The notes: generated from the sequence alone by a model not told the origin. Positions 46,278 through 55,272 are shown, numbered from the stretch's first letter. The stretch is 64,000 nucleotides of DNA from Pseudomaricurvus alkylphenolicus (GCF_011683955.1 NZ_JAAQPI010000001.1:1054001-1118000), one strand, 5' to 3'. A program made the numbers and translations.

Positions 46278-46560
46278 TGCCCGACAAGCCGGGCACCCCA
46301 ATCGCACTCTAGAGAGAGTATAGGCAGAGCGCGTGCTTTATCGCTCCTGAAGGAGACGAGCGATTCTATATAACAATGTTGTCCTTGCCGGCGCCTTTCA
46401 GGGCCAGCATTTCGCGGGCTTCATCCGGGCTGGCGATTTCCAGAGACAATTGTTCGACGATGTGACGGATCTTTGCCACCTGCTGGGCATTGTTTTCTGC
46501 CATCTGGCCCTTACCGAGATAGAGGCTGTCTTCCAGACCCACGCGCACATGTCCGCCCAG
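46278..46560. repeat. Direct repeat of BKACE 3' end, left copy
   Basis: About 283 bases here repeat 49097-49379 in the same orientation at an offset of 2819 bases, with only scattered differences. The repeat holds the end of the BKACE coding region, the following spacer and the stem of its terminator. It flanks the CurA-like reductase and Fic genes on their left. Confidence 0.93.
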
Positions 46561-46620
46561 AATGCCGAAAATACCCTGGATGAGGTGCTCGATGACGTTG
46601 TTGAAGTGTGAGTAACTAAA
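46366..46620 (-). pseudogene. Remnant of a BKACE gene (3' end)
   Basis: The last 60 codons are nearly identical to the end of the intact BKACE gene at 49.2 kb, ending DNIVI versus DNIII. Upstream the frame continues as FNNVIEHLIQGIFGILGG and then jumps straight to HVRVG. Relative to the intact gene 46 codons are missing, between two places that encode ILGG, so a deletion by recombination of short repeats is likely. The first two-thirds of the gene are absent and upstream bases differ. It cannot make a working enzyme. Confidence 0.88.
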
Positions 46621-46672
46621 GCAGATCTGACATATAATTCTCTACAACGTTACATCTTCATTGGTCAGAATT

Positions 46673-47680
46673 ATGGGTACTTCAAACAAGCAACTCTTAT
46701 TGATCAGCTACACCAACGGTTTACCAACTCCTGACCACTTCACTCTCGCGGATGCTGCTGTTCCCAACTGCAATGACAACTGTATCTTGGTCCGCAACCA
46801 CTACCTCTCCGCCGATCCCGCCCAAAAGGGCTGGATGACGGACGTCGCCAACTACGCCAGGGCGGAGTTGGGGGAACCGATGAAGGCACTGGCCGTGGGT
46901 GAGGTTATTGAGTCACGGCTTGAGGGCTTCGCAGTCGGCGATTTTGTCACCGGCTGGTTCGGGTGGCAGGAGTATGCTCATGTCAACCTGGAGCAGATCA
47001 TCCGCAAGGTCGATCCGGCCCAGGCCCCCGTACAGACCAGCTTGGGCGTACTGGGGATCAACGGACTGACTGCGTATATCGCCTTGGAGGATATACTGGC
47101 GCCCAGGGCCGGTGAAACACTGTTGGTGTCATCCGCGGCGGGGGCGGTGGGCAGTATTGTCGGGCAGTTGGCGCGCGCGAAAGGTTGCAATGTTGTGGGT
47201 TTAACCGGTAGCGAAGAAAAGGTACGCCTCGCGCGCGAGGAATTTGGCTATCATGGTGCCATCAATTACAAAACAGCGGATCTTGCTTCGGCTCTGAAAG
47301 CAGCCTGTCCCGAGGGAATTGATGCCTACTTCGATAACGTCGGTGGCGGGATTGCGGATACCGTGTTCGAAAACATGAACGCCCGCGGACGCATCGCACA
47401 GGTGGGCACCGCCAGCGTGGCCAGCTGGGATCCGGTGCCGGTCGGGCCGAGGCGTGAGCGCCAGGTGTTAGTCAAGGAGCTTCGCCACCAGGGATTTGTG
47501 ATTTTTAATCATGAGCACCGCTTTGAACAGGCCTTGCAGGCGCTGGCGGCAATGATCCAGCGTGGGCAGTTGCGCTACCGGGAAGAAATTTACGAGGGGT
47601 TGGAGCAGGCGCCGTTGGCCTTGGAGAAATTGTACGCGGGTGACAACCTGGGCAAGACTCTTATTAAGTTGGTGGAGTAA
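46673..47680 (+). CDS. NADP-dependent medium-chain reductase, CurA/leukotriene B4 dehydrogenase-like
   Basis: A 335-residue zinc-free MDR-family oxidoreductase starting at ATG 46673. Signature segments are the N-terminal NHYLSADPAQKGWM, GINGLTAYIALEDI, the nucleotide-binding SSAAGAVGSIVGQLA and FDNVGGGIADTVF. Relatives reduce the double bond of alpha,beta-unsaturated ketones with NADPH. A TATAAT sequence at 46633-46638 could be its -10 element. It is convergent with the Fic gene and lies between the two BKACE direct repeats. The substrate is unknown. Confidence 0.93.
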   Translation: MGTSNKQLLLISYTNGLPTPDHFTLADAAVPNCNDNCILVRNHYLSADPAQKGWMTDVANYARAELGEPMKALAVGEVIESRLEGFAVGDFVTGWFGWQEYAHVNLEQIIRKVDPAQAPVQTSLGVLGINGLTAYIALEDILAPRAGETLLVSSAAGAVGSIVGQLARAKGCNVVGLTGSEEKVRLAREEFGYHGAINYKTADLASALKAACPEGIDAYFDNVGGGIADTVFENMNARGRIAQVGTASVASWDPVPVGPRRERQVLVKELRHQGFVIFNHEHRFEQALQALAAMIQRGQLRYREEIYEGLEQAPLALEKLYAGDNLGKTLIKLVE

Positions 47681-47766
47681 CAAGTAGGCAGCGGTCAGAT
47701 TGGATGCTCGGTATGCGAACTGGATTCTGAATTTTGGTCTTGACCGCTTATGGCAGTCAGCTATTC

Positions 47767-48924
47767 CTATGGAAACTCAGGCATGTTAAACAAAAGATCA
47801 ATCAACTTGTGGTTGATGTAATAGCTTTCTTTCCCATGACGATGTTTTGTGAGTGATCCCTGTTGAGATAAGGCATCGAGATACCTTGTGGCGGTCGCTC
47901 GAGAGACGTCGAGGTCTCGTTCGAGAAACGCTACTTTTGTGTATGGGTGGCGAAAAAGATTGTTGATTAAATCTTGGCTGTAAAATTTATGATTGCTCCT
48001 TATTTCTTGTTTTGTCTCCAGGAGTAACTGTTGAATTTCTTGAATAAGTCCAATGGTATGGCTGGCTGTTGAACTGATCCCCCTCAACATATATAAAAGC
48101 CAGGCTTCCCACTCTTTGCTATCGCGTACATGTTGAAGTTTAGTGTAGTACTCCGACTTAGTCTGGTTAATATAACGGCTCAAATATAGTACCGGAGTAT
48201 CCAAAAGCCCTGACAAGACCAAGTACAGAATGTTAATAATCCTTCCAGTTCGACCATTACCATCATAGAAGGGATGAATCGTTTCAAACTGGTGGTGAAT
48301 CAATGCCATGCAGACAAGGGGATCAAGAACTTGTTCTGTATTTATGAATTGTTCAAGATCTGACATGTATTTACCGATTCGCTCCGGGGATGGTGGTTCG
48401 AAAACGATCTCACCAGTTTGTTCATTCTTAAGAACCGTACCTGGTGTCTTCCTGAAGCCGGCACGATTTCCTTCAAGTGTTTCTTGAACTTCAAGAATTG
48501 TATTGAGGCTAAGAACTTTTTGGTTCTTTACTTTATCGTAGCCAGAGCGTAAAGCAGTGGCATAGTGCGCAACTTCTTTTGCTACTGGATCGGAGATGGC
48601 GGTCTGTAGCTCTTCCTTGTATAGAGCATCTTGAGTCGTGATGATGTTTTCGATTTCAGAGCTACTTTGTGCCTCCTGCAGTGAAAGAGTCGATATAAGA
48701 ATACCTTCATTAGGAATTGCTTTGGCCACACCTTTTAGTTCTGCCAGATGCCTATGTGCGTTGACCAGCGCCCGTAAGACCCGGGGAGTTTCTAGTTCCT
48801 GCGAGGGTGGTAACTTTGCCAAGGCATCTTTGGACATGCTTCTGGTTGCTCTATCTGTGAGAAGTTCATCTATGTTCTTCTCAATAATAGCGGTTTTTGA
48901 GAAGAAGGGAAGATCTGTTCTCAA
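47767..48924 (-). CDS. Fic-domain protein (AMP-transferase type) with inhibitory helix and C-terminal winged helix
   Basis: A 385-residue class II Fic protein. The N-terminal inhibitory helix carries SSEIEN, matching the [ST]xxxE[GN] motif. The catalytic motif HPFYDGNGRTGR is complete, so nucleotide transfer, usually AMP, to a target hydroxyl is expected. The last 60 or so residues form a winged helix (FLERDLDVSRATATRYLDAL), which suggests autoregulation by DNA binding. The gene is clearly AT-richer than its surroundings: sampled 60-base lines have 20 and 26 G+C, against 40 in the CoA island. It sits between the two BKACE direct repeats, pointing to acquisition. No antitoxin is adjacent. Confidence 0.93.
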   Translation of the reverse strand: MRTDLPFFSKTAIIEKNIDELLTDRATRSMSKDALAKLPPSQELETPRVLRALVNAHRHLAELKGVAKAIPNEGILISTLSLQEAQSSSEIENIITTQDALYKEELQTAISDPVAKEVAHYATALRSGYDKVKNQKVLSLNTILEVQETLEGNRAGFRKTPGTVLKNEQTGEIVFEPPSPERIGKYMSDLEQFINTEQVLDPLVCMALIHHQFETIHPFYDGNGRTGRIINILYLVLSGLLDTPVLYLSRYINQTKSEYYTKLQHVRDSKEWEAWLLYMLRGISSTASHTIGLIQEIQQLLLETKQEIRSNHKFYSQDLINNLFRHPYTKVAFLERDLDVSRATATRYLDALSQQGSLTKHRHGKESYYINHKLIDLLFNMPEFP

Positions 48925-49086
48925 AACCCTCGCTTTCTGAGAAACAGAGTCAAATGCTTGAAAGTGATAATTTCAATAAAAAATATATAAAAATCAGGTG
49001 GTTATCGATTTTTTGAGGGTCCAAAGTGATACGGTGTTACAACGCTCACATCGAAGCACACAATACCTAGGGAAAACAGCCAGAAC

Positions 49087-49117
49087 AAAAAAAGGGTGCC
49101 CGACAAGCCGGGCACCC
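49087..49117 (-). terminator. Rho-independent terminator of the BKACE gene
   Basis: Arms 49094-49102 and 49109-49117 form a 9-base GC-rich stem with a 6-base loop. On the minus strand it is followed by seven T (A at 49087-49093). It lies 67 bases after the BKACE stop. The copy near 46278 keeps most of the stem but has lost the T-run. Confidence 0.88.
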
Positions 49118-49379
49118 TAATCGCACTCTAGAGAGAGTATAGGCAGAGCGCGTGCTTTATCGCTCCTGAAGGAGACGAGCGATTCTATATAATAATATTG
49201 TCCTTACCGGCGCCTTTCAGGGCCAGCATTTCCCGGGCTTCATCCGGGCTGGCGATTTCCAGAGACAATTGTTCGACAATGTGACGAATCTTCGCCACCT
49301 GCTGGGCATTGTTCTCCGCCATCTGGCCCTTGCCGAGATAGAGGCTGTCTTCCAGACCCACGCGCACATGCCCGCCCAA
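49097..49379. repeat. Direct repeat of BKACE 3' end, right (intact) copy
   Basis: This is the source-like copy of the repeat at 46278-46560, belonging to the intact BKACE gene and its downstream region. The two copies bound about 2.5 kb with a reductase and a Fic gene. Confidence 0.92.
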
Positions 49380-50120
49380 AATGGCGGATAAGGTGACGAA
49401 CTTCATCTGGTGACGACCGGCGGCAAGGGTCGAAAGATAATAATCATCACCAAACAGTCGATCGGCAGTCGCCTTAAAGTGCAACAAGTTTTCCGGGTCG
49501 GCACCCATGCCACCCAAGATGCCAAAAATGCCCTGAATAAACAGAGGCCCCTCGATCAAACCACGATCGCGAAAGTGCGCCAGGTTATAGAGGTGGCCGA
49601 TGTCGTAGCACTCAAACTCAAACCGGGTGCCGTTGCGGCTCAACCGCTCGATGCCTTCCTCGATTTGCGCGAAGGTGTTGGTCAACACAAAGTCGCGGGT
49701 ATTTTCCAGATAGGGCTTTTCCCAAGCGTGCTGGAACTCCGGCACCGCATTCACCGCCCCGGAGATATTAAAGTTGATCGAGCCCATATTCATGGACGCC
49801 ACTTCCGGGGCAACTGATTCAGCCGCCTCCAAACGCTGGTCCATGGTCATTCCCAGACCGGCGCCGGTAGTGATATTGATCACGGCATTGCAGTTGCGTT
49901 TGATCTCTGGCAGAAACTCCATAAAAATCTTGGGATCCGGTGATGGGGAGCCATCGGGGTTGCGGGCGTGCAGGTGCAAAATCGCTGCGCCGGCTTCAGC
50001 GGCGGCAATGGACTGCTCCGCGATTTGTGCCGGGCTGACGGGCAGATTCTCCGACATGGAAGGCGTGTGAATCGAGCCGGTGATGGCGCAGGAGATAATG
50101 ACTTTTGTGCTGGCTTTCAT
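49185..50120 (-). CDS. Beta-keto acid cleavage enzyme (BKACE, DUF849 family)
   Basis: A 311-residue TIM-barrel enzyme of the BKACE/Kce family, which condenses a beta-keto acid with acetyl-CoA and cleaves it to acetoacetate and a new acyl-CoA. Zinc and substrate motifs are visible: SCAITGSIHTPS at the N-terminus, LHLHARNPDGSPS with the paired histidines, NMGSINF, and FGILGGMGADPENL. It lies 84 bases after the acyl-CoA dehydrogenase on the same strand, so the two form an operon ended by the hairpin at 49087. Its beta-keto acid substrate cannot be told from sequence. Confidence 0.94.
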   Translation of the reverse strand: MKASTKVIISCAITGSIHTPSMSENLPVSPAQIAEQSIAAAEAGAAILHLHARNPDGSPSPDPKIFMEFLPEIKRNCNAVINITTGAGLGMTMDQRLEAAESVAPEVASMNMGSINFNISGAVNAVPEFQHAWEKPYLENTRDFVLTNTFAQIEEGIERLSRNGTRFEFECYDIGHLYNLAHFRDRGLIEGPLFIQGIFGILGGMGADPENLLHFKATADRLFGDDYYLSTLAAGRHQMKFVTLSAILGGHVRVGLEDSLYLGKGQMAENNAQQVAKIRHIVEQLSLEIASPDEAREMLALKGAGKDNIII

Positions 50121-50204
50121 AGTAGATTCTGCTCTCTATAAATCTCGCTCTAGGCAATCTGACAATACCGCTTTGGGCAGTTCATAATTTTCGCAGCGGG
50201 CTTT

Positions 50205-51350
50205 TTAATCTTTAAACATGTCGCGACCAATGATTTCCCGCATAATTTCTGAGGAGCCTCCGGCAATGCGACGAACCCGTGCGTCGATATAGGCCTTGGC
50301 GATCGGATACTCGAGCATATAGCCGTAACCGCCGAAGAACTGCAGGCATTCGTCCACGGTCTTACACTGCAGCTCCGTACACAGCATCTTGGCCTTGGCG
50401 GCGGTAATGCCGTCGAGTTTGCCATGCATATGCTGTTCGATGCAGTGGTCCACAAACACGCGCATGGCGGTGGCCTCAGCACTCAGTTCCGCCATCTTGA
50501 AGCGGGTGTTCTGAAAGTCGCAGATGCGGTTGCCAAAGGCTTTGCGATCCTTGGTGTAGTCAACCGTCCACTCCAATGCCGCCTCCACGACTGCGAGGGC
50601 GGAGATGGCAATGGTGATGCGTTCCTGGGCCAACTTGAACATCGCCATCTTGAAGGCGTCGCCTTCATTGCCGATCAGATTGCTGGCGGGGACCCGGACG
50701 TTGTTAAAAAACAGTTCAGAAGTGTCCTGGGCCTTGAGGCCGAGTTTTTCCAGATTGCGACCGCGCTCGAAACCTTCACGGTCGCTTTCCACCAGAATAA
50801 AGCTCATGCCTTTGGCGCCGGCGCTGGGATCGGTCTTACAGGCCAAAACCACAAGGTCACACAGTTGTCCGTTGGAGATATACACCTTCTGGCCGTTGAT
50901 GACGTAGTCATCGCCATCACGTACAGCGGTGGTGCGAATCTCTTTCAGGTCACTGCCGGCACCGGGCTCGGTCAGACCCAGGGCGGCAATACAATCACCA
51001 CTGATCAGCTTGGGTAGCCAGCGGTCTTTCAGTTCCACAGAGGCAAAAGTGTCGATATAGGTGGCGGCCATGTCTGAGTGCACCGCGAAACCGGGGCCGG
51101 TGGCACCGGCGCGGGCCAGCTCTTCGGTAATCACCACGTTATACATAAAGTCCGCACCCAGGCCGCCAAACTCCTCGGAGACATTGGGGCACAGCAGGCC
51201 GGCTTCTCCGGCTTTGAGCCAAAGTTCGCGACTGACCTGGCCCTGCTTTTCCCATTCATCGTGATAGGGGGTGATCTCCTGTTCGATAAAGCGGCGCACG
51301 GACTCGCGGAAAATATCATGTTCTTCGCTGAAGATGGATCTGGGCAGCAT
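50205..51350 (-). CDS. Acyl-CoA dehydrogenase, long-chain type
   Basis: A 381-residue FAD-dependent acyl-CoA dehydrogenase that introduces an alpha,beta double bond. Motifs include LTEPGAGSDLKEI near the flavin, DRKAFGNRICDFQNTRF and the C-terminal FGGYGYMLEYPIAKAY. The usual medium-chain catalytic Glu position in the C-terminal motif is Ala (RIAGGSSEIM), and a Glu in ALEWTVDY stands where long-chain and isovaleryl-type enzymes carry theirs. The start is ATG 51350; a GTG at 51359 is possible. It is divergent from the MarR gene. Confidence 0.94.
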   Translation of the reverse strand: MLPRSIFSEEHDIFRESVRRFIEQEITPYHDEWEKQGQVSRELWLKAGEAGLLCPNVSEEFGGLGADFMYNVVITEELARAGATGPGFAVHSDMAATYIDTFASVELKDRWLPKLISGDCIAALGLTEPGAGSDLKEIRTTAVRDGDDYVINGQKVYISNGQLCDLVVLACKTDPSAGAKGMSFILVESDREGFERGRNLEKLGLKAQDTSELFFNNVRVPASNLIGNEGDAFKMAMFKLAQERITIAISALAVVEAALEWTVDYTKDRKAFGNRICDFQNTRFKMAELSAEATAMRVFVDHCIEQHMHGKLDGITAAKAKMLCTELQCKTVDECLQFFGGYGYMLEYPIAKAYIDARVRRIAGGSSEIMREIIGRDMFKD

Positions 51351-51397
51351 AGGGGTCACTCGTGGCTATATTGCTGGGCTAGGGATTTAAGTTATCT

Positions 51398-51495
51398 AAA
51401 TAATAGTATGCATGATAACTAAGTTCAAGTGGTCTCATATATAGGGTGGTATTTTGGCCATGACTATGCTTACTATATGGGTCGTGCTACTATAA
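51398..51495. promoter_or_regulatory. Divergent acyl-CoA dehydrogenase/marR promoter with repeated GCWTACTAT motif
   Basis: The AT-rich gap holds GCATACTATTAT (minus strand, within 51398-51411), GCTTACTATA (51469-51478) and a near copy GCTACTATA (51486-51494). Similar motifs precede other genes in the island. They may be binding sites of the MarR protein, although part of the motif also resembles a -10 element. Confidence 0.45.
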
Positions 51496-51527
51496 GCATG
51501 TTTATAAATAATAAGGTGAGTCTATCT

Positions 51528-51983
51528 ATGAGCCGCAAAGAACCGGATTTTGCCACAGGATTTCTGGTACACGACGTGTCGCGATTGCGTAAAAAGGTCG
51601 TGGATCACGAGCTCAAGCCCTTGGGCATCACGCGCTCCCAGTGGTGGGTGCTGGTCAATATTGCCCGCTATGCGGAGGATGGTATTGCCCAAACCGAATT
51701 GGCGCGCCTGATGAGCGTCGGCAAGGTAAGTCTCGGTGGTTTGATCGATCGTATGGAAGCCTCCGGCTGGTTGGAGCGCCTGCCGGATCCCGAAGATCGC
51801 CGGGCCAAGAAGGTGGTGATGACCAAGGCCGGCGAAAAGCTGTTGGGTGAGATGCAGGGTATTGCCTCTGGCATCAACAAGCGCATTATGAAAGGTATCA
51901 CCAAGGAGCAGAATAAGTTGCTGGATGGTATTCTCAAGACCATGAAACACAATCTGCTGCAAATGGGGGCGGCTGAAGAGTAA
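51528..51983 (+). CDS. MarR-family transcriptional regulator
   Basis: A 151-residue MarR-type regulator starting at ATG 51528, preceded by AAGGTGAG; upstream in-frame starts give residues unlike the family. The winged helix is clear (IAQTELARLMSVGKVSLGG, then the wing DPEDRRAKKVVMT). It is divergent from the acyl-CoA dehydrogenase-BKACE operon. MarR regulators of degradation clusters commonly respond to CoA thioesters. It probably represses the CoA-dependent island on both sides; this is inference. Confidence 0.92.
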   Translation: MSRKEPDFATGFLVHDVSRLRKKVVDHELKPLGITRSQWWVLVNIARYAEDGIAQTELARLMSVGKVSLGGLIDRMEASGWLERLPDPEDRRAKKVVMTKAGEKLLGEMQGIASGINKRIMKGITKEQNKLLDGILKTMKHNLLQMGAAEE

Positions 51984-52007
51984 GGTCAAATTCGCCCGGT
52001 GCGGTTC

Positions 52008-52065
52008 GGTGGATTACGACGCGTTGCGTCTCTTGTGCCCGCTTTTTGGGTAAATCCACCCTACG
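52008..52065. repeat. GTAGGGTGGATTA-family repeat, degenerate copy 2
   Basis: The outer ends GGTGGATTACG and AATCCACCCTAC match the perfect repeat at 38817-38902, but the inside has drifted. It lies between the convergent marR and SDR genes. Confidence 0.8.
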
Positions 52066-52086
52066 GTTCTTCCCATTATTAAGGAA

Positions 52087-52959
52087 TTAGTCAGCGTTGC
52101 GGTAAGACAACCCCGATTCTTTGGGCTTGCCAATGCCCAGCATCATATCCATCCAGCTTGATGGTAGCAGCCAGCTCAGAGCCGTCAGCAGCCTGGCATC
52201 CAGACCCATCTTGTAGCGGGCTTTTGGCCTGGCATTGTCGGCGATAGCCAGTAATCTATCACTCACCTTTTCCACACTGATGGCAACGCTGTCAAATTTC
52301 TTGGTCATCTCAGCGTGGGATTCGTAGGCATGGGCATATAGCCGTTGCTCTTCGTCGCTGGCGTTATTGAGCAGGGTTTTCACGTCTTCGACATGGGCGT
52401 CCATCATACGCGACTTAACCGCACCGATATTCGCCAGAACAATATTAAACCCCATGTGGCGGGTTTCCCGCCGAGCGGCTTCACCCAGGGACTCCAGGGC
52501 CCATTTCGAGGCGGAATAGGCAGACACCAGGGGACCTGAAATACGCCCCCAGAGGGAACTGGCCAGTATCAGGTTGCCGCCGCTGCGCCGCAACCGCGGG
52601 AAGGAGGCCTGCATGATCGCCAGACTGCCCACCGAATTGATGCGGATGATCTGCTCCAGTACCTCGGGTTTGAGGAATTCAACCGTGGACGGACTTTCCA
52701 TGGCGGCGCAGTGAATCACGGCATCCAGGGGGCTGCCGTTCAGCATTCTATCCATTTCGGCAAATGCCTCGTGGATGGAGTCCGGCTGATCCATATACAT
52801 AATCAGGAAGTGCAGCCGCGGATGATCCTGAAAGGTCTCTTTGTGGGCCTCGTTGCGGATACTGGCGAACACCGTTCTGCCCTGCGCCAGGGCCTGATTG
52901 ACAACGTAGCGACCGATATCGCCGTTGGCGCCGGTCACCAGAAGAGTTTGAGCACTCAT
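52087..52959 (-). CDS. Short-chain dehydrogenase/reductase
   Basis: About 290 residues from the ATG at 52959 (MSAQTLLVTG), with GAGG upstream. It has the SDR cofactor motif TGANGDIGRYV and the catalytic pattern SSLWG...YSASKWALE, so Ser, Tyr and Lys are all present. The C-terminal 60 residues are longer than in classical SDRs and end in a hydrophobic stretch. It is the last gene before the MarR gene on the opposite strand. The substrate is unknown; likely an alcohol or ketone of the degraded compound. Confidence 0.9.
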   Translation of the reverse strand: MSAQTLLVTGANGDIGRYVVNQALAQGRTVFASIRNEAHKETFQDHPRLHFLIMYMDQPDSIHEAFAEMDRMLNGSPLDAVIHCAAMESPSTVEFLKPEVLEQIIRINSVGSLAIMQASFPRLRRSGGNLILASSLWGRISGPLVSAYSASKWALESLGEAARRETRHMGFNIVLANIGAVKSRMMDAHVEDVKTLLNNASDEEQRLYAHAYESHAEMTKKFDSVAISVEKVSDRLLAIADNARPKARYKMGLDARLLTALSWLLPSSWMDMMLGIGKPKESGLSYRNAD

Positions 52960-53028
52960 AAGATCTTGCCTCAAATTCTCAAAGGATTAAGAATGAATGT
53001 CACCTACCCAAGCCGATCTTGCACCGTT

Positions 53029-53219
53029 CCCCGTAGCAGCGGGCTCTGAGAGCCTGCCCCGCTTTATCGGGTACTGCGACAAACACCTGGTGCTATATCA
53101 AGTCGCGGTCGGAGCCCGCTGCTACCAGTGTGAGAGTCTTGTAGCAGCCCGCTCCGAGGGCGACCGGGTATGGCAGCGTTGTTTCAGTTCCTGTCGCGCT
53201 CAGAGCGCGCTGCTACGGG
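53029..53219. repeat. REP-like dispersed palindromic repeat, copy 2
   Basis: Contains GTAGCAGCGGGCTCTGAGAG, TCGCGGTCGGAGCCCGCTGC, GTAGCAGCCCGCTCCGAGGG and TCGCGCTCAGAGCGCGCTGC in alternating orientation. It fills the gap between the SDR and the CoA transferase genes and breaks what would otherwise be one operon. Confidence 0.8.
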
Positions 53220-53260
53220 GATTCAAGTTTGTGTAAGTATCATTCGTCCTATGGTTATTG

Positions 53261-54496
53261 TTAGCTCTTTGACAGTTGCTGGTGCCAGGCCTCGCTGAGC
53301 TGTTCGCGAAAGGCTGGGTCGGCAATCTGAATCAACGCCTGTGCGCGTTGCAGAGACGATTTTCCTTTCAGTTCAGCAACGCCGTGTTCGGTCACCACGT
53401 AGTCGATATCCCCGCGTCCCAGGGAGGTGACCTGTCCCGGTTGGAAATGGGGAACAATGCGCGACAACTTGCCCTTGGCAGCCGTAGAAGGCAGTGCGAT
53501 CACGCTTTTCCCTTGTGGGGCATTGCGCGCAGCACGGGCAAAATCCGCCGCACCTCCGACACTGCTGATCTGTCGGGTACCCAGCATTTCCAGGTTAGCC
53601 TGCCCCCACAGATCCACTTCCAGAGCGGAGTTGATGGCAATCAGATTAGTGTGTTGACTAAGATTGCTCGGGTCGTGGGTTTGGTTAACGCCTCTGATGG
53701 TCAGTTGCTGCAGATGTGGCAATTGCTGATAAAAAGCGTCGGAGCCCAGCGCACAGCAGGTGGTATGGGCAAAACCTTCGTCCAGTGCACCACATTCGGC
53801 CAAATGCCAGAAACCGTCAGACAGCATGCCGGAATGGAATCGCAGTTGTTTGAACTCCCCCAGCGCCGCGCAGAGTTTGGTGGGCACATTGCCCAGCCCC
53901 AATTGCAACACCGCTCCGGATTCAATCAGTTCGCTCAGGTGGCCTGCGATCTGATCAGAAACGCGGTCGATGCTGCCTACGTTGTAGGTTACAAGGGGAG
54001 AATCGATTTCTTCCACCTGGTGCAGCTCTTTGATTGACAGTGATGGAGCGCCCGGAACCTGCGGTACATTGGGATTGATTAGCCCCAACAGTCGTTGGCT
54101 GCCCTTGAGAACACTGGGCAGAAACTCCACCGAGGCGCCAAGCGAGCATTGGCCCTGTTGATCCGGGGGTGATAACTGCAGTACCGCCCAATCAAACGAC
54201 TGTTGTTGCAGATAGTTCGCCGCACCGAAATACGACAGCGGTAAAAAATCGACGCGCCCCTCGTGCATCAGCTTATTGCCGCGGGGGAATACCACGGTTT
54301 CGGTCAGCGCGTTGTCTTCTGTGGCGAGCGCGAGCGGGTTGACCCCGGGAACAAAAGAGTTGGTGATGTTCAGGGGCGGAAGCTCGGCACTGACCCGCGC
54401 CAGGGCCTCGACAAACGCCCTGGGTTCGGCCGAAGCGCCGGGGATATACAAGCGCTGCCCGACCTTCAGTTGGCTGAAAAAGTTTGCCATTGACAT
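53261..54496 (-). CDS. Acetyl-CoA hydrolase/CoA-transferase family protein
   Basis: A 411-residue protein of the 4-hydroxybutyrate CoA-transferase/acetyl-CoA hydrolase family. The predicted nucleophile Glu sits in INSALEVDLWGQ, and the oxyanion-loop segment GLGNVPTKL is present. It would move CoA between acids, activating a substrate or salvaging CoA from a product such as acetoacetate. The start codon overlaps the stop of the upstream SDR gene (ATGA), so the two are translationally coupled. Confidence 0.9.
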   Translation of the reverse strand: MSMANFFSQLKVGQRLYIPGASAEPRAFVEALARVSAELPPLNITNSFVPGVNPLALATEDNALTETVVFPRGNKLMHEGRVDFLPLSYFGAANYLQQQSFDWAVLQLSPPDQQGQCSLGASVEFLPSVLKGSQRLLGLINPNVPQVPGAPSLSIKELHQVEEIDSPLVTYNVGSIDRVSDQIAGHLSELIESGAVLQLGLGNVPTKLCAALGEFKQLRFHSGMLSDGFWHLAECGALDEGFAHTTCCALGSDAFYQQLPHLQQLTIRGVNQTHDPSNLSQHTNLIAINSALEVDLWGQANLEMLGTRQISSVGGAADFARAARNAPQGKSVIALPSTAAKGKLSRIVPHFQPGQVTSLGRGDIDYVVTEHGVAELKGKSSLQRAQALIQIADPAFREQLSEAWHQQLSKS

Positions 54497-55272
54497 CAGA
54501 TCTGGGCGCCGCCATCAACGGCAAGCGTCTGCCCCGTCACAAAGCCGGCTTGTTGCGAACAGAGAAACAGGCAGGCGTAGGCGATATCATCGGCGTTGCC
54601 AAATTTCTGCAGCGGGATGGTAGAGCGGCGCAGCTTTTCCACCATCTCGGGTGTCATTTTCTCTTCCATACCTTTCTTGCCGAGACCGGCGTTGATCCAG
54701 CCGGGACCCACACAGTTGGCGCGGATTCCGACTTTACCGGATTCTTTGGCCACACCCCGTATCAGCATTTCAATAGCGGCCTTGGGCGAGGCGGACATAA
54801 TGTCGGCCTTGGGCACGCATTCAACGGCCGAGGTAATGACACCAATGAGATTGCCGCCGCCCTGCTGGCGAAATACCTGAACCGCACTCTGAATCAGGTT
54901 AAAGGCACCGTTAACGTCTGCGTTGATCACCTTCTTCCAGGTGTCCGCGGGGATGTCGCCGATCTTGGCAAAATCGAAGCTGGGACCGGCGGCATAGATG
55001 ACGTGGGCAATACGGCCGTACTTGGCAACGGCGTCTTCAAAGAGGGCGTTGACGGAGTCGGTATCGGAGAGGTCCACCCGGCTGAAGGAGCACTGACCAC
55101 CGGCGGCCTCGATGTCGGCGCCGATGGCCTCGGCCTTGGCGACGTTACTGTTGTAGGTGAAAATCACCGGGGTGCCCGCCTCGGCGAAGCGGCGACAGAT
55201 AGCCTCGCCAATGCCGCCGGTACCCCCGCCGACAATCACGGCGCCCTGGTCAAAACTGAGTTCTATGGTCAT
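54496..55272 (-). CDS. SDR-family protein lacking the YxxxK tyrosine, dienoyl-CoA reductase-like
   Basis: A 258-residue SDR from the ATG at 55272 (MTIELSFDQG). The cofactor loop reads VGGGTGGIGEAI. In place of the YxxxK motif there is IMSASPKAAIEM, so the usual catalytic Tyr is absent. A similar pattern (SASAK without that Tyr) is known from 2,4-dienoyl-CoA reductases, where another Tyr acts, so reduction of an unsaturated CoA ester is possible. Upstream in-frame residues to 55359 are Tyr-rich and are not counted as coding. It is coupled to the CoA-transferase gene downstream. Confidence 0.85.
   Translation of the reverse strand: MTIELSFDQGAVIVGGGTGGIGEAICRRFAEAGTPVIFTYNSNVAKAEAIGADIEAAGGQCSFSRVDLSDTDSVNALFEDAVAKYGRIAHVIYAAGPSFDFAKIGDIPADTWKKVINADVNGAFNLIQSAVQVFRQQGGGNLIGVITSAVECVPKADIMSASPKAAIEMLIRGVAKESGKVGIRANCVGPGWINAGLGKKGMEEKMTPEMVEKLRRSTIPLQKFGNADDIAYACLFLCSQQAGFVTGQTLAVDGGAQI

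Noticed and set aside
46366-46548. Independent 60-residue gene
   Set aside because: It is the duplicated end of the BKACE gene without the catalytic part, so it is treated as a remnant.
47767-48924. Fic toxin-antitoxin pair
   Set aside because: No separate antitoxin gene is adjacent; the inhibitory motif is within the protein itself.
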